Part shown: one piece after another, positions 28,368 to 37,348 of the stretch
How positions within the stretch are numbered: the first letter of the stretch is position 1
Layout: each line of letters starts with the position of its first letter
DNA from: an uncultured Alphaproteobacteria bacterium
Lineage (GTDB): Bacteria > Pseudomonadota > Alphaproteobacteria > Caulobacterales > Caulobacteraceae
Reading direction: 5' to 3'
DNA: 59,817 nucleotides
NCBI GenBank assembly: GCA_903909375.1
Contig: CAIVVM010000071.1
Location: forward strand, 1 to 59,817
The notes under the pieces: generated by a model
The model's database searches: none
What the model was told of the DNA's origin: nothing
What the model saw: the letters and a program-made list of their open reading frames with translations, nothing else
Made by a program: the position numbers and the translations under genes

Positions 28368-30107
28368 ATGTGTAACGCCTGTGACGAAAGGTTCATGGGC
28401 CTGATGCGGACGATCCAGGGGCGTCGCGGCGTCCTGCGGGGCCTGGGAGGCGCGTTTCTGGCCACAGCCGTTCCGACCGCCGGGGCCACGGTCGCCCATT
28501 CATCAGAGCGACAGCAGGTCGACACGATCATCCTCGCCGAGCGCATCTACACCATGGATGCACGCGATACGGTGGTAGATGCCGTGGCGATACGTGGCGG
28601 GCGCATTCTGAGGACGGGGATGCGATCGGACATTCTGGGCCTCAAGGGGCGCAGAACACGGGTCGTAGACCTAGGCGACTACACAGTGCTGCCGGGCTTC
28701 GTCGATCCCCATATGCATTCCAATTTCGCTGGTCTCAGGCCCTGGCTCGACGTCGGGCCTTTCAGCACGCCGACAATGGATGACGCCCGTACGAAAATCC
28801 GGAATGCCGCCGCCATGGCCGGGCAAGGGGTCTGGGTGCAGGCCAAGATGCTCGATCCATCCATCATGCCGGGCCGGCCCCTCTCGCGCGAGGATCTCGA
28901 TCAACTGTCCCCGAACGTGCCAGTCTTCATCCTCGAGTCCAACGGTCACAACGCCTACGCCAACTCGCGCGCGATCGAGCTGGCAGGGCTGACCAAGGAT
29001 ACGCCAGATCCGCCGCAGGGACGGTTCGAACGGGGACCGGATGGCAGTTTGACCGGCCGGCTGGAAGAGCCGCCGGCTTTTCAGCCCTTTATTCAGGTCA
29101 TGACGTCTCCCAGCGCGTCCGAACTGGTCGAGTATCTCCGTGCTGACCTCAACGACGCCGCGGCGAAGGGCTGCACCGCATTGCATGACTGTGGCGTCGG
29201 CGGCCTGTTCGCAGAGGCGGACATATCTCTCATCGAAGCCGCCCTGCAGGACACCCCCCCCGTGCGCTATGCGGGCATGCTGGTTTCGACCCACTACGAA
29301 AAATGGAAGCAGATGGGCCTGCGTCCCGGCCTGCATTCACCCAACTTTTCGTTCAGCGGAATCAAGGCTTGGTCCGACGGGTCCAACCAGGGCCTCACCG
29401 GCTATCAGCGCAAGCCCTATCTGAACTCCAGCAACCGGGGCGCATTGAACTATTCCCCGGAAGAGATCGAGGCGCTGGTTCGAACTCTGCATGCCGACGG
29501 ATGGCCAATCGGCATTCACGCGAACGGTGACGCCGCCATTGATGTGGTCCTGGACGCCTTCGAACGGGGAACCGGCGGCGAAGGTGGCCACAAGTACCGC
29601 CACCGCATCGAGCATTGCAGCATTCTGCATGATGACCAGATCCGGCGGATGAAGACGCTCGGCATCTCGCCCTCATTCCTGATCGGCCACGTCCACTACT
29701 GGGGGCGAGCATTCCGTGACCGGCTTCTGGGTCCCGAGCGGGCAAACAGGCTGGATCCATGCCGGTCAGCGCTGGCGGGCGGGCTACGGATATCCCTTCA
29801 CTCCGACTACAACGTGACTCCCATCGATCCCCTTCGGTGTATCGAGAATGCCGTCCTGCGGGACATGAACGAAGGCGGCGGCATCTTGAACCCCGCGGAG
29901 TGCATTTCACCTCTGGAGGCCATTCGCGCGGTAACCATCGACGCCGCCTGGCAATGCCATCTGGATGACACCTGCGGGAGCCTCGAGGTCGGCAAGTCTG
30001 CTGACCTGGTTGTTCTGGAGCGGGACCCGACAACGGTTTCGCCGGACACCCTGCGATCTATCCGTGTCCATTCCACGTGGCTGGGTGGGCAGGAGGTTGC
30101 CCGATGA
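28368..30107 (+). CDS. amidohydrolase family protein (YtcJ-like), Tat-type leader
   Basis: 579 residues. After an N-terminal segment with a possible Tat signal (GRRGVLRGLGGAFLATAV), the metal-dependent hydrolase domain has HMH (GFVDPHMHS), the barrel residues WPIGIHANGDAAID and YRHRIEHCSI, and the late aspartate HSDYN. YtcJ-like amidohydrolases cut amide or formamide bonds; substrate unknown. An unusual start MCNACDERFM holds two cysteines. A porin gene lies 277 bases downstream. Confidence 0.9.
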   Translation: MCNACDERFMGLMRTIQGRRGVLRGLGGAFLATAVPTAGATVAHSSERQQVDTIILAERIYTMDARDTVVDAVAIRGGRILRTGMRSDILGLKGRRTRVVDLGDYTVLPGFVDPHMHSNFAGLRPWLDVGPFSTPTMDDARTKIRNAAAMAGQGVWVQAKMLDPSIMPGRPLSREDLDQLSPNVPVFILESNGHNAYANSRAIELAGLTKDTPDPPQGRFERGPDGSLTGRLEEPPAFQPFIQVMTSPSASELVEYLRADLNDAAAKGCTALHDCGVGGLFAEADISLIEAALQDTPPVRYAGMLVSTHYEKWKQMGLRPGLHSPNFSFSGIKAWSDGSNQGLTGYQRKPYLNSSNRGALNYSPEEIEALVRTLHADGWPIGIHANGDAAIDVVLDAFERGTGGEGGHKYRHRIEHCSILHDDQIRRMKTLGISPSFLIGHVHYWGRAFRDRLLGPERANRLDPCRSALAGGLRISLHSDYNVTPIDPLRCIENAVLRDMNEGGGILNPAECISPLEAIRAVTIDAAWQCHLDDTCGSLEVGKSADLVVLERDPTTVSPDTLRSIRVHSTWLGGQEVAR

Positions 30108-30384
30108 CGACGAGGCCAGGGCGATCGGGATCGGAGCCGGCAAGGCACACGGCGTCGGCGAAGAAGGCGCTTCGATTGCATCTCTCCGCAGCATGCCCGG
30201 CGAGGATATTGCCCGTATGAGCGGTCGCGGCAAAGCGTGACGATGGAGTTCGCCGACAGCCACCGTGCACACCTCCGCTTCCACGAGCGCAGCCTCAGCA
30301 TCCTGATCGGGATAATCGGGCTTCCGGGGGACATAATGGATATGCGGCGCGAGAAGGCGGAGCGTGTCGACATGGGAGGTGTTG

Positions 30385-31653
30385 ATGCCGTCTAGTTCAG
30401 CGCCCCATCGAAAGACAAACCCCTTGTTCCTGAAGTATCCCGTCTGGACTGCCGGCCTCTTCGGTGTGCTGGTTGGCTTCATGCCGATCAAGGCCACCGC
30501 CCAGCCTCAGGCCGGACTGAAGGCCGAACTCGCGGACGCTGGTCTCGACGTCGGCCTGACGGTTACCAGCTTCCTGCAGGGTGTCGTGTCGGGAGACGGC
30601 GACAGGGATTGGGAGAGCGGCGGAAAGGTCGATGCAACGCTTCGTGTCGACGCGGCAGCCTTCGGGCTCTGGGAGGGCCTGACCGTCTCGGTCCATCAGG
30701 AGTGGGTCTATGGCGATGATGTGAACGCCAAGGGCGACGGGTCGCTTCTGCCGGTGAACGTTGTCATGGGCTTCCCGCGACTGGGCGGCAGCGATTCGGA
30801 AACCTCGGTGGTTATCAACCAGTCCGTTGGTGATCGCCTGTCGATCAGCTTCGGCAAGTTCAACATGCTTGACGCGGCCGCACGCACGCCGATTGCAGGC
30901 GGCGGCGGACTTACGACCTTTTCGCACGTCGGACTGGCTGCTCCCATTTCTGGCGTCACACCGCCCTATCTTCTTGGCGTCATGGCGACGCTCCGGACAG
31001 CGCCGGTTACCGCAACTGCCATGATCTATGATCCCCGAAACGCACAGGATAACGAGGTGCTGAGAAAGCCCTTCGCAGACGGTGTCACGGTCAGTCTGTC
31101 GGCTACTTTCCCGGTATCAATCGGCGGCAATGGGGGCTTCCAGGGCATCAGGGCGGTCTACAGCACGCAGCAGGGCCTGAATCTGAACGATATTCCGCAA
31201 CTGGCTCTCCCGCCTGAGGCCGAGGCCGTCATCGGCGAGAGATCGCCCTACTGGTATCTGGCCTACTCCTTCCAACAGACGCTGTTCCGGCAAGCGCAGG
31301 ATCCGGCGCGCGGCTGGGGGATCTTCGGCCAGGTCGCGATCTCGGACGGAAATCCCAACACGATCGAAAGCAGCATTCTTGCCGGGATCGGTGGCGACAG
31401 CCCGATCATACAGCGTCCGCTGGACCGCTGGGGAGTTGGTTACTTCCGTTACAACCTGAGCTCCGCATTGCTGGATGGCCTGGCAGCCCTCGGCAAACCG
31501 GACCTGCGCCGCGAGCAAGGCGTCGAGGCCTTTTACAATATGGCCCTTTTGCCGAACCTCCGGTTGACCGCCAGTTTGAGCTACGTTTCACCCGGAGAGG
31601 CGGCGCGCGAAGATGCCGTATTTGCGGGGTGGAGACTGCAGGCAGCCTTCTGA
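30385..31653 (+). CDS. OprB-like outer-membrane porin
   Basis: About 422 residues from ATG 30385, preceded by GGAGG six bases upstream (30374-30378); this beats the GTG at 30364. Signal peptide, then alternating beta-strands of a carbohydrate-selective porin barrel (SISFGKFNMLDAA, GWGIFGQVAISDGNPN, VGYFRYNLSSALLDGL) ending in the aromatic WRLQAAF. Lets small solutes across the outer membrane. Follows the amidohydrolase gene, perhaps bringing in its substrate. Confidence 0.88.
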   Translation: MPSSSAPHRKTNPLFLKYPVWTAGLFGVLVGFMPIKATAQPQAGLKAELADAGLDVGLTVTSFLQGVVSGDGDRDWESGGKVDATLRVDAAAFGLWEGLTVSVHQEWVYGDDVNAKGDGSLLPVNVVMGFPRLGGSDSETSVVINQSVGDRLSISFGKFNMLDAAARTPIAGGGGLTTFSHVGLAAPISGVTPPYLLGVMATLRTAPVTATAMIYDPRNAQDNEVLRKPFADGVTVSLSATFPVSIGGNGGFQGIRAVYSTQQGLNLNDIPQLALPPEAEAVIGERSPYWYLAYSFQQTLFRQAQDPARGWGIFGQVAISDGNPNTIESSILAGIGGDSPIIQRPLDRWGVGYFRYNLSSALLDGLAALGKPDLRREQGVEAFYNMALLPNLRLTASLSYVSPGEAAREDAVFAGWRLQAAF

Positions 31654-31726
31654 AACTGTCCTTGCGGTCCCCTCGGTGCATGCGGCTTCGCAGACCTGGC
31701 CAGTGACAGCGTCAGGACCGCTCCTG

Positions 31727-31853
31727 CAGACTCGGGACGCCGCGATATCAGCCGGTGACCTAAAGCAGCGCCGTCGTCGCCGGCCTGGCGGAGGTCGATC
31801 TTGATCGGGATTTCGGCCAGCAGGGGCAAGTCGAACGTCTCGGCGTCTTTCAC
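31727..31853 (-). pseudogene. possible fragment of an Mrp/ParA-type ATPase gene
   Basis: A short minus frame reads AETFDLPLLAEIPIKIDLRQ followed by AGDDGAAL, close to the C-terminal strand of Mrp/ApbC ATPases (LGVPLLGEIPL, then IREAGDxG). A stop lies shortly upstream in the same frame and no P-loop region is nearby, so only a relic is left. The rest of 31654-32076 holds no gene I can support. Confidence 0.4.
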
Positions 31854-32076
31854 GCCGACTGCATCTCAACATGGTCGAATATTGCGAAGGGCATCTGGAT
31901 CGTACAAACAATTCGTGCGAGTTTTTTACAATGCGTACTGAGGTAACTTGGATTTTGGAGGGGAATAGATTCAGCGCGTCATGATTACGCAATCAGCATC
32001 TATTCTTGTCACCGCTATCGCCCGTTGCGCTCCACAGCGCGATCATGAATTCCCTGACGCCTGGTGGAGCAGGCGA

Positions 32077-33447
32077 ATGAACGTCAGAAGCCTGCGCCGG
32101 ACTGCCACGACATTCTGTGTTGTGGCGCTCCTGTTGCCATTGTTGTCCGCCTGCGCTTCAGCAGAAAAGCTGACGATCGGTCTCATGCCGGCGCCAGAGG
32201 CCATTGTGAAAGGCCTGCTGAAAGGCGCAGCCACCGATCAGCGCCCCATCAGCGAGTTGCCTGGCGGCGGAATGCTCTATGTGACCGACCGGGTACCCAG
32301 CGAGAAGGGTGGCGGCTCATTCTATGAAAGCGCTCGCGGCGGGACGCTACGGGCCGGAGAGGCCAAGGTCGCGGTCCAGGACCCAGATCTGACCTGGGAT
32401 GAAATGCGGCGCGATGGGCTGCTCAAGAAGAAGGGTGGCGCCATCGATCTTCGGGTGACGGGCGTCGAAGAATTCGGCCTGCTCGAGACGCCTGCCCTTC
32501 CCGGCGCACCGCCGGTGGATACGCCGGGGGGTCCCGCCGCCGGAAAACTCGCCGAAGAAATCAATGCCCGGCTGGCCCTGTCGACGGACAAGGACGTGTT
32601 CATCTTCATCCACGGGTTCCGGGTGAATTTCGAGAATCCGGTTCTGGTCGGCGCAGACCTCTGGCACTTCCTCGGATACCAGGGCGCATTCATATCCTAT
32701 TCCTGGCCGGCCACGACCAAGGTGACGGCTTACGTCGGCGACATCGAAACTGCGATGGCGACCGCCCGCAATCTCCGCGAACTGATCGCCTTCATCGAAA
32801 CCTCGACCAAGGCTGAACGCATACACATCATCGCTCACAGCGCCGGAACGCGGCTGGCTGTGCGCGCTATGGACCAGGTCGCCCTGATTAACCGGCATGC
32901 AACCGCCAGCAGTCCACGTCTGGGTAGCAAGATCGAGAATGTCATCCTGATCGGCAGCGATATCGACCGCGACGCTTTTATCGCGTCCATCGCCGACGGT
33001 CTGCTGACAGCGCAGCGGCACCTGGTGATCTACGGCTCCTCCAAGGACTCGGCGCTTCGGGCCTCCCGAGCGATCACGGGGCACGGCCGGCTGGGCTCCA
33101 TGTTCAGCGGCACGGACCTGTCCGACCCGATGAACGGCCTGTTCCGGAACAACCCGGAGCGTATCTCGTACATCGACGTCACCGGTGTCGAAGGGGTCGA
33201 CAACGGTTTGGGACACAGCTACTTCCGCTCAAGCCCCTGGGTAAGTAGCGACATCCTCATGAAGCTGGCCTATCGGCTCTATCCCGAAGAGCGGGGCCTT
33301 GTGCGGGATACGGCGACAGGGATTATGTCTTTCCCCCCGGACTACATTGAGCGGATGAGCGTGATCCGGACGGCAAAGCGGAATGCGCCTGGCCGCCGCC
33401 CCTCGCCCTATTCCAGCATCAAGGCACAGTCGACGCCGCCACGATGA
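32077..33447 (+). CDS. DUF900-type alpha/beta hydrolase lipoprotein
   Basis: 456 residues from ATG 32077, which gives a lipoprotein signal (VVALLLPLLSAC, lipobox LSAC). The open frame begins at 31981 but the extra N-terminus lacks a ribosome site. Hydrolase marks: IFIHGFRVNFENP (oxyanion loop), IIAHSAGTRLAVRAM (nucleophile serine elbow) and the late catalytic histidine region GLGHSYF. Role of DUF900 proteins is poorly known. Its stop overlaps the start of a decayed small gene (ATGA). Confidence 0.88.
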   Translation: MNVRSLRRTATTFCVVALLLPLLSACASAEKLTIGLMPAPEAIVKGLLKGAATDQRPISELPGGGMLYVTDRVPSEKGGGSFYESARGGTLRAGEAKVAVQDPDLTWDEMRRDGLLKKKGGAIDLRVTGVEEFGLLETPALPGAPPVDTPGGPAAGKLAEEINARLALSTDKDVFIFIHGFRVNFENPVLVGADLWHFLGYQGAFISYSWPATTKVTAYVGDIETAMATARNLRELIAFIETSTKAERIHIIAHSAGTRLAVRAMDQVALINRHATASSPRLGSKIENVILIGSDIDRDAFIASIADGLLTAQRHLVIYGSSKDSALRASRAITGHGRLGSMFSGTDLSDPMNGLFRNNPERISYIDVTGVEGVDNGLGHSYFRSSPWVSSDILMKLAYRLYPEERGLVRDTATGIMSFPPDYIERMSVIRTAKRNAPGRRPSPYSSIKAQSTPPR

Positions 33448-33707
33448 TCACTCGCGTCTGGGGTGATCCACTCAGAATTTCTGGCCGGAGTCGCCCCGTC
33501 GCCGACATCACTTTCGTCCTGGAACTTCTCGCGCTTGTTCCGCTGACGGCCCAGGCACAGACTCTGTCGGAAACACGTGTCCAGTTCGCGCGGGGCGCAA
33601 TCTCTCTGCTCACTTAGGGTCAGATCGTCAGTGACGCCTCGGCGACCTACATCGTCGGGGCCAAGGCCGGGCCGAGCGGTATGAGTTTCCGGACGTCTTC
33701 GTGGTGA
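33444..33707 (+). pseudogene. broken small exported protein gene (lysozyme-inhibitor-like)
   Basis: An ATG at 33444 overlaps the DUF900 stop. The frame reads a leader (FVLELLALVPLTAQAQ), then TRVQFARGAISLLT, hits TAG at 33615, and goes on in the same frame with GQIVSDASATYIVGAKAG to TGA at 33705. The part after the stop still matches the pattern RVxFARGxSS...YxxGAxAGQ seen in small periplasmic proteins labelled g-type lysozyme inhibitors. Family call is tentative; the internal stop is certain. Confidence 0.6.
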
Positions 33708-33745
33708 GAGGATGAGCTAGGTCATGTTTCCTCGGTCATGGATTT

Positions 33746-33907
33746 TCACGGTCCTCGCTGCTGCTCATTGCCCATGTGACGATCTTTGAACCGCCAGAGT
33801 TTCCCGCCGGGCGGCTTCACAATGAGAAAAAGGCCGCCCTCGTCATGGAACCTGTTCTGTTTCCGCCTCGCTTTTGCGGACCTGATGCCCGTGCTGGACA
33901 GCGCCAT
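33746..33907 (-). pseudogene. truncated phage-type tyrosine integrase (DUF4102 N-terminal part)
   Basis: 53 codons on the minus strand from ATG 33907: MALSSTGIRSAKARRKQN then FHDEGGLFLIVKPPGGKLWR, which is the DUF4102 arm-type DNA-binding domain of P4-like integrases, then a stop at 33746. The catalytic domain (some 300 residues) is absent. It points the same way as tRNA-Leu, 166 bases behind the tRNA 3' end, the usual place of an integrase for an element integrated at a tRNA. Confidence 0.75.
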
Positions 33908-34073
33908 TGGGGGCCACTCCAGCACGATGTTTCTGGCGCACCCCCGGAAGTGACCCCCAACGCAATGCGATCAACCGCGAACATCGGCGGCCTTCAGCGA
34001 AGCGCCACGCCACATAACTAACTGATTTTGTATGTGATTTCCACCCAGTCACGCCCACTGGCGAACAAGGTGA

Positions 34074-34157
34074 TGGTGCCCCAGGCCGGACTCGAACCAG
34101 CACGTCTCTCAACAATAGATTTTGAGTCTACCGCGTCTACCATTTCGCCACTGGGGC
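34074..34157 (-). tRNA. tRNA-Leu (CAA)
   Basis: 84 bases read on the minus strand with a 7-bp acceptor stem (GCCCCAG with CTGGGGC), leucine-type long variable arm, T-loop GGTTCGAGTCC, and an encoded CCA tail. The anticodon loop CTCAAAA gives CAA. The 3' end faces the truncated integrase. Confidence 0.96.
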
Positions 34158-34231
34158 AGCGGATCGCGAACATAGGCGCCATGAGCTCCGCGTCAATGTG
34201 AGCCTTGCGTTACAGTCACACCGATTGTAAC

Positions 34232-34246
34232 TGATAATCGTTCGCA
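34232..34246. promoter_or_regulatory. Fur-box-like site before feoAB
   Basis: TGATAATCGTTCGCA, a partial 7-1-7 palindrome resembling alphaproteobacterial Fur/Irr sites (GATAAT core), 27 bases ahead of the feoA start. It would repress ferrous-iron uptake when iron is ample. Half-site fit is imperfect. Confidence 0.55.
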
Positions 34247-34273
34247 AGTGTTGCGGGCACGGGAGCCCCATCC

Positions 34274-34588
34274 ATGAGTGAGACCCAGGCCAGTCCTGCA
34301 GGCTCCGCAACGCAAGCCAGCGCGACCCGGCTTTCGAAGGCGCGACCGGGCGACCGGGGAATCATCGTGGATGTGCGCTCAGATTCACGATCCCGCGACC
34401 ATGGTGTGGATGACGCGGAGTTGCTGCGCCGCCTGCTGGAGTTCGGCTTTGTCGAAGGCGCCCGCATAGAGCTGATTCATGAGGGCGCGCTGGGTCACGA
34501 TCCTATCGCCGTGCGGCTGGACGACATGCGCGTGGCGCTGCGGCGGCGCGATGCCGAGGATGTCTGGATCCAGCTGGACAAACGATGA
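34274..34588 (+). CDS. feoA: FeoA, ferrous iron transport accessory protein
   Basis: 104 residues; the SH3-like FeoA domain covers about 20-100 (LSKARPGDRGIIVDV, LLEFGFVEGARIELIHEGALG, DPIAVRLDDMRVALRR). It modulates FeoB at the cytoplasmic face. Coupled to feoB by an ATGA overlap. N-terminal 18 residues are extra relative to the typical 75-85-residue protein. Confidence 0.93.
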   Translation: MSETQASPAGSATQASATRLSKARPGDRGIIVDVRSDSRSRDHGVDDAELLRRLLEFGFVEGARIELIHEGALGHDPIAVRLDDMRVALRRRDAEDVWIQLDKR

Positions 34589-36459
34589 GCCAGGCAATCC
34601 TGAAACCCGCCCGCGTGGCGCTTGTCGGCAATCCGAACACCGGCAAGACCGCGCTTTTCAACGCGCTGACCGGGGGTCGCCAGAAGGTCGCCAACTACGC
34701 CGGCGTCACGGTGGAGCGGAAGGAAGGCCAGCTGGTCACCGCCAGTGGTCGGGCGCTATCGATCCTGGATCTGCCCGGCACATATTCCCTGCGCGCCCGC
34801 AGTCCCGATGAGGCCGTCACCCGCGACGCGGTGCTCGGCCGCCTGCCCGGCGAGATCGAGCCCGACGTGGTGATAGCGGTGGCTGACGCCACAAACCTGC
34901 GGCTCGTGCTGCGCCTGATCCTGGAACTCAAGGCCGTGGGGCGACCCATGGTGCTGGCGCTCAACATGTATGACATCGCCCAGCGCCAAGGCCTGAGGAT
35001 CGACCTCGAGGGCCTGCAGCGCGATCTGGGCTGTCCCATCGTAACCACCGTGGCCACCCGAAAGCGCGGCATTGAGGAGCTGACGGCCCAGGTCGAGGCT
35101 CTGATTTCGGGCGGCGCTCTTCCCGTTCGCAACACCTGGCATGAGCCCGACGCCGCCGGCATCCGCGACGCCCATCGCGAGGCGCAGCGGCTGTTGAAGG
35201 CCCATGTACGACCACCGGAACGCCCGGACACCCTCACCGCACGGATCGATGATGTGCTGCTGCACCCGGTGGGCGGCCTGGTGATCCTGCTGGGTCTGTT
35301 GTTCGTGATGTTCCAGGCGGTTTTCGCCTGGGCGGCGCCGCTGATGGACGGCATCGACGCCGGGTTCGCCTGGCTCAGCGTAGTTGTGGGTCAATACCTG
35401 CCGGATGGGCTGATCAAGGATTTCATCGCCGACGGCGTAATCGCCGGCGTGGGCAGCGTGCTGGTGTTCCTGCCGCAGATCCTGATCCTGTTCTTCTTCA
35501 TCATCCTGCTGGAAGACTTCGGCTACATGGCGCGCGCCGCCTTCCTGATGGACAAGCTGATGGGCGGCGCCGGGCTGCATGGCCGTGCGTTCATCCCCCT
35601 GCTCTCCAGTTTCGCCTGCGCAATCCCGGGCATCATGGCCGCGCGCGTGATCGACCAGAAGCGCGACCGGATCACCACGATCCTTGTGGCCCCGCTGATG
35701 ACCTGTTCGGCGCGGATCCCGGTCTACACCCTGATCATTTCAGCCTTCATACCAGACCGCGCCGTGGGGCCGGGGCTGAACCTTCAGGGACTCGTGATGT
35801 TCGGGCTCTACGCCTCGGGGATCCTCAGCGCACTGGCGGTATCGTTTGTGATCCGCCGGGTATTCTGGCGCGGCGCCGTGGAGCCGTTCCTGATGGAACT
35901 CCCCACTTACAAGCTACCATCGGCCGAAAGCGTGGCCCGCAATCTGTTCCTGCGCGCCCAGATTTTCCTGTCGCGGGCGGGCCGCATCATCCTGCCGCTG
36001 ATGGTGCTGGTGTGGTTCCTGTCAACCTTCCCCGGGCCGCCGCCGGGCGCCACGCTGCCGGCCATCGATTACAGTTTCGCCGGCATCGTCGGCCACGCGA
36101 TCCAGCCCCTCTTCGCCCCCATCGGCTTCAACTGGCAGATGGTGGTAGCGCTGATCCCCGGCTTTGCCGCGCGCGAAGTGGCGGTGGCGGCGCTCGGCAC
36201 CGTCTATGCCGTAGCGGAGGCCGAGGCCAATATCGGCGCGCTCGGCGCACGCCTGGCCGAGCAGTGGTCGCTGGCCACCGGCCTCTCGTTCCTCGCCTGG
36301 TACATCTTCGCGCCGCAGTGCGCCGCCACTCTGGGCGTGGTGAAGCGCGAGACGAACTCCTGGGCCTGGACCGGGGTCATGCTGGTCTACATGACCGCGC
36401 TGGCCTACCTGGCATCATTCGTCGTCTACCGGGGCGCGGTCGCGCTGGGGTGGGGGTAA
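34585..36459 (+). CDS. feoB: FeoB, ferrous iron transporter
   Basis: 624 residues. G domain with P-loop GNPNTGKT (15-22) and DLPG, followed by a helical guanine-dissociation region and a membrane part with two Gate/Nucleoside-recognition segments (YMARAAFLMDKLMGGAGLHG and GRAFIPLLSSFACAIPGIMA). Imports Fe2+ across the inner membrane. It lacks the longer C-terminus of the E. coli protein, and no feoC follows. Confidence 0.98.
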   Translation: MSQAILKPARVALVGNPNTGKTALFNALTGGRQKVANYAGVTVERKEGQLVTASGRALSILDLPGTYSLRARSPDEAVTRDAVLGRLPGEIEPDVVIAVADATNLRLVLRLILELKAVGRPMVLALNMYDIAQRQGLRIDLEGLQRDLGCPIVTTVATRKRGIEELTAQVEALISGGALPVRNTWHEPDAAGIRDAHREAQRLLKAHVRPPERPDTLTARIDDVLLHPVGGLVILLGLLFVMFQAVFAWAAPLMDGIDAGFAWLSVVVGQYLPDGLIKDFIADGVIAGVGSVLVFLPQILILFFFIILLEDFGYMARAAFLMDKLMGGAGLHGRAFIPLLSSFACAIPGIMAARVIDQKRDRITTILVAPLMTCSARIPVYTLIISAFIPDRAVGPGLNLQGLVMFGLYASGILSALAVSFVIRRVFWRGAVEPFLMELPTYKLPSAESVARNLFLRAQIFLSRAGRIILPLMVLVWFLSTFPGPPPGATLPAIDYSFAGIVGHAIQPLFAPIGFNWQMVVALIPGFAAREVAVAALGTVYAVAEAEANIGALGARLAEQWSLATGLSFLAWYIFAPQCAATLGVVKRETNSWAWTGVMLVYMTALAYLASFVVYRGAVALGWG

Positions 36460-36557
36460 GCGCCCGCGAGGCCTGAAACGCCAGGTTGTTTTAACATCTC
36501 GTTTTCCGTGTGCCTTAACCCTCCGATAAATGCACCGGGCGCAAGCTCCGCCACATC

Positions 36558-36881
36558 ATGCAGAACCCGCAAGACATCCAAGCCGACGCCCCGACAGCAA
36601 AACGCTCGATCCGCGTCAAACCCACCACCTGCAAACGCGTCCGCGAGGCCCTGCTCTCGCTGGGCGGCGAAGCGCACCGTTCGATGGTGATCGAACACGT
36701 GGCCCGCAATCTTGGCCACGATGTTCGCCAGATCCCCGAAGAGCTGCAACAGGAGGTGATCGTCTCGTTCGAGGCCACCTGGCGCGATGAACGCAAACGC
36801 GCGACCTTCGGCTTCCACCTGCCGTTCGGCGAGGGCTCCCACCGCTGGGGCATCGTGCGCGAGGAAGCGTTCGCCGCCTAA
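36558..36881 (+). CDS. small protein of unknown function, possible winged helix
   Basis: 107 residues, basic N-terminus (KRSIRVKPTTCKRVREAL), then a stretch that could fold as a winged helix (LSLGGEAHRSMVIEHVARNLG) and a conserved-looking C-terminus (FHLPFGEGSHRWGIVREEAF). Not recognised further. It ends 4 bases inside the convergent MarR gene end. Confidence 0.65.
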   Translation: MQNPQDIQADAPTAKRSIRVKPTTCKRVREALLSLGGEAHRSMVIEHVARNLGHDVRQIPEELQQEVIVSFEATWRDERKRATFGFHLPFGEGSHRWGIVREEAFAA

Positions 36882-37348
36882 AGCGGCTGGCCCGCCGCCG
36901 CCTGCAGCCGCCCCAGCAGCCGTTTCAGCAACGCGACATCATCCGGCGCCAGTCCGGCGATCAGCGCTGCCTCATAGGCCAGAGCCAGAGGCGCGATCTC
37001 GGCATAAAGACTTCGGCCCGCAGCCGTCAGCGTCAGCATGTGACTGCGACCATCGGCCTTGTTCCGGGTGCGCCCGATCAGACGCCGCTTGACCAACCCC
37101 TGGGCGGCGCGGCTCACGGTGACCTTGTCCATCATGGTGCGGGCCACAATCTGCACCTGGGTCAGCCCCCTATCCTCGGCCAGCACGCACACCAGCCGCC
37201 ACTGCGGGATCGACAGGCCGAACCGGTCCTCATAGGCCCGCGCGATCAGGCCGGAGACCGCGTTGGACGCGACTGACAGCCGATAGGGCAGATAGCTATC
37301 CAGCTGCAGCGTGGTCTCGGCGCTTATACCCGGCGCATTGGCGTTCAT
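36878..37348 (-). CDS. MarR-family transcriptional regulator
   Basis: 156 residues; winged-helix DNA-binding part LSIPQWRLVCVLAEDRGLTQ, VARTMMDKVTVSRAAQGL and the wing RTRNKADGRSHML. It is the last gene of the homogentisate operon, coupled to the fumarylacetoacetase-like gene, so it probably controls that operon in response to an aromatic intermediate. Confidence 0.93.
   Translation of the reverse strand: MNANAPGISAETTLQLDSYLPYRLSVASNAVSGLIARAYEDRFGLSIPQWRLVCVLAEDRGLTQVQIVARTMMDKVTVSRAAQGLVKRRLIGRTRNKADGRSHMLTLTAAGRSLYAEIAPLALAYEAALIAGLAPDDVALLKRLLGRLQAAAGQPL

Noticed and set aside
29907..30497. 196-codon minus frame between the amidohydrolase and porin genes
   Set aside because: Overlaps two real gene ends; part of it (APHIHYVPRKPDYPDQ) looked protein-like, but no family or ribosome site supports it.
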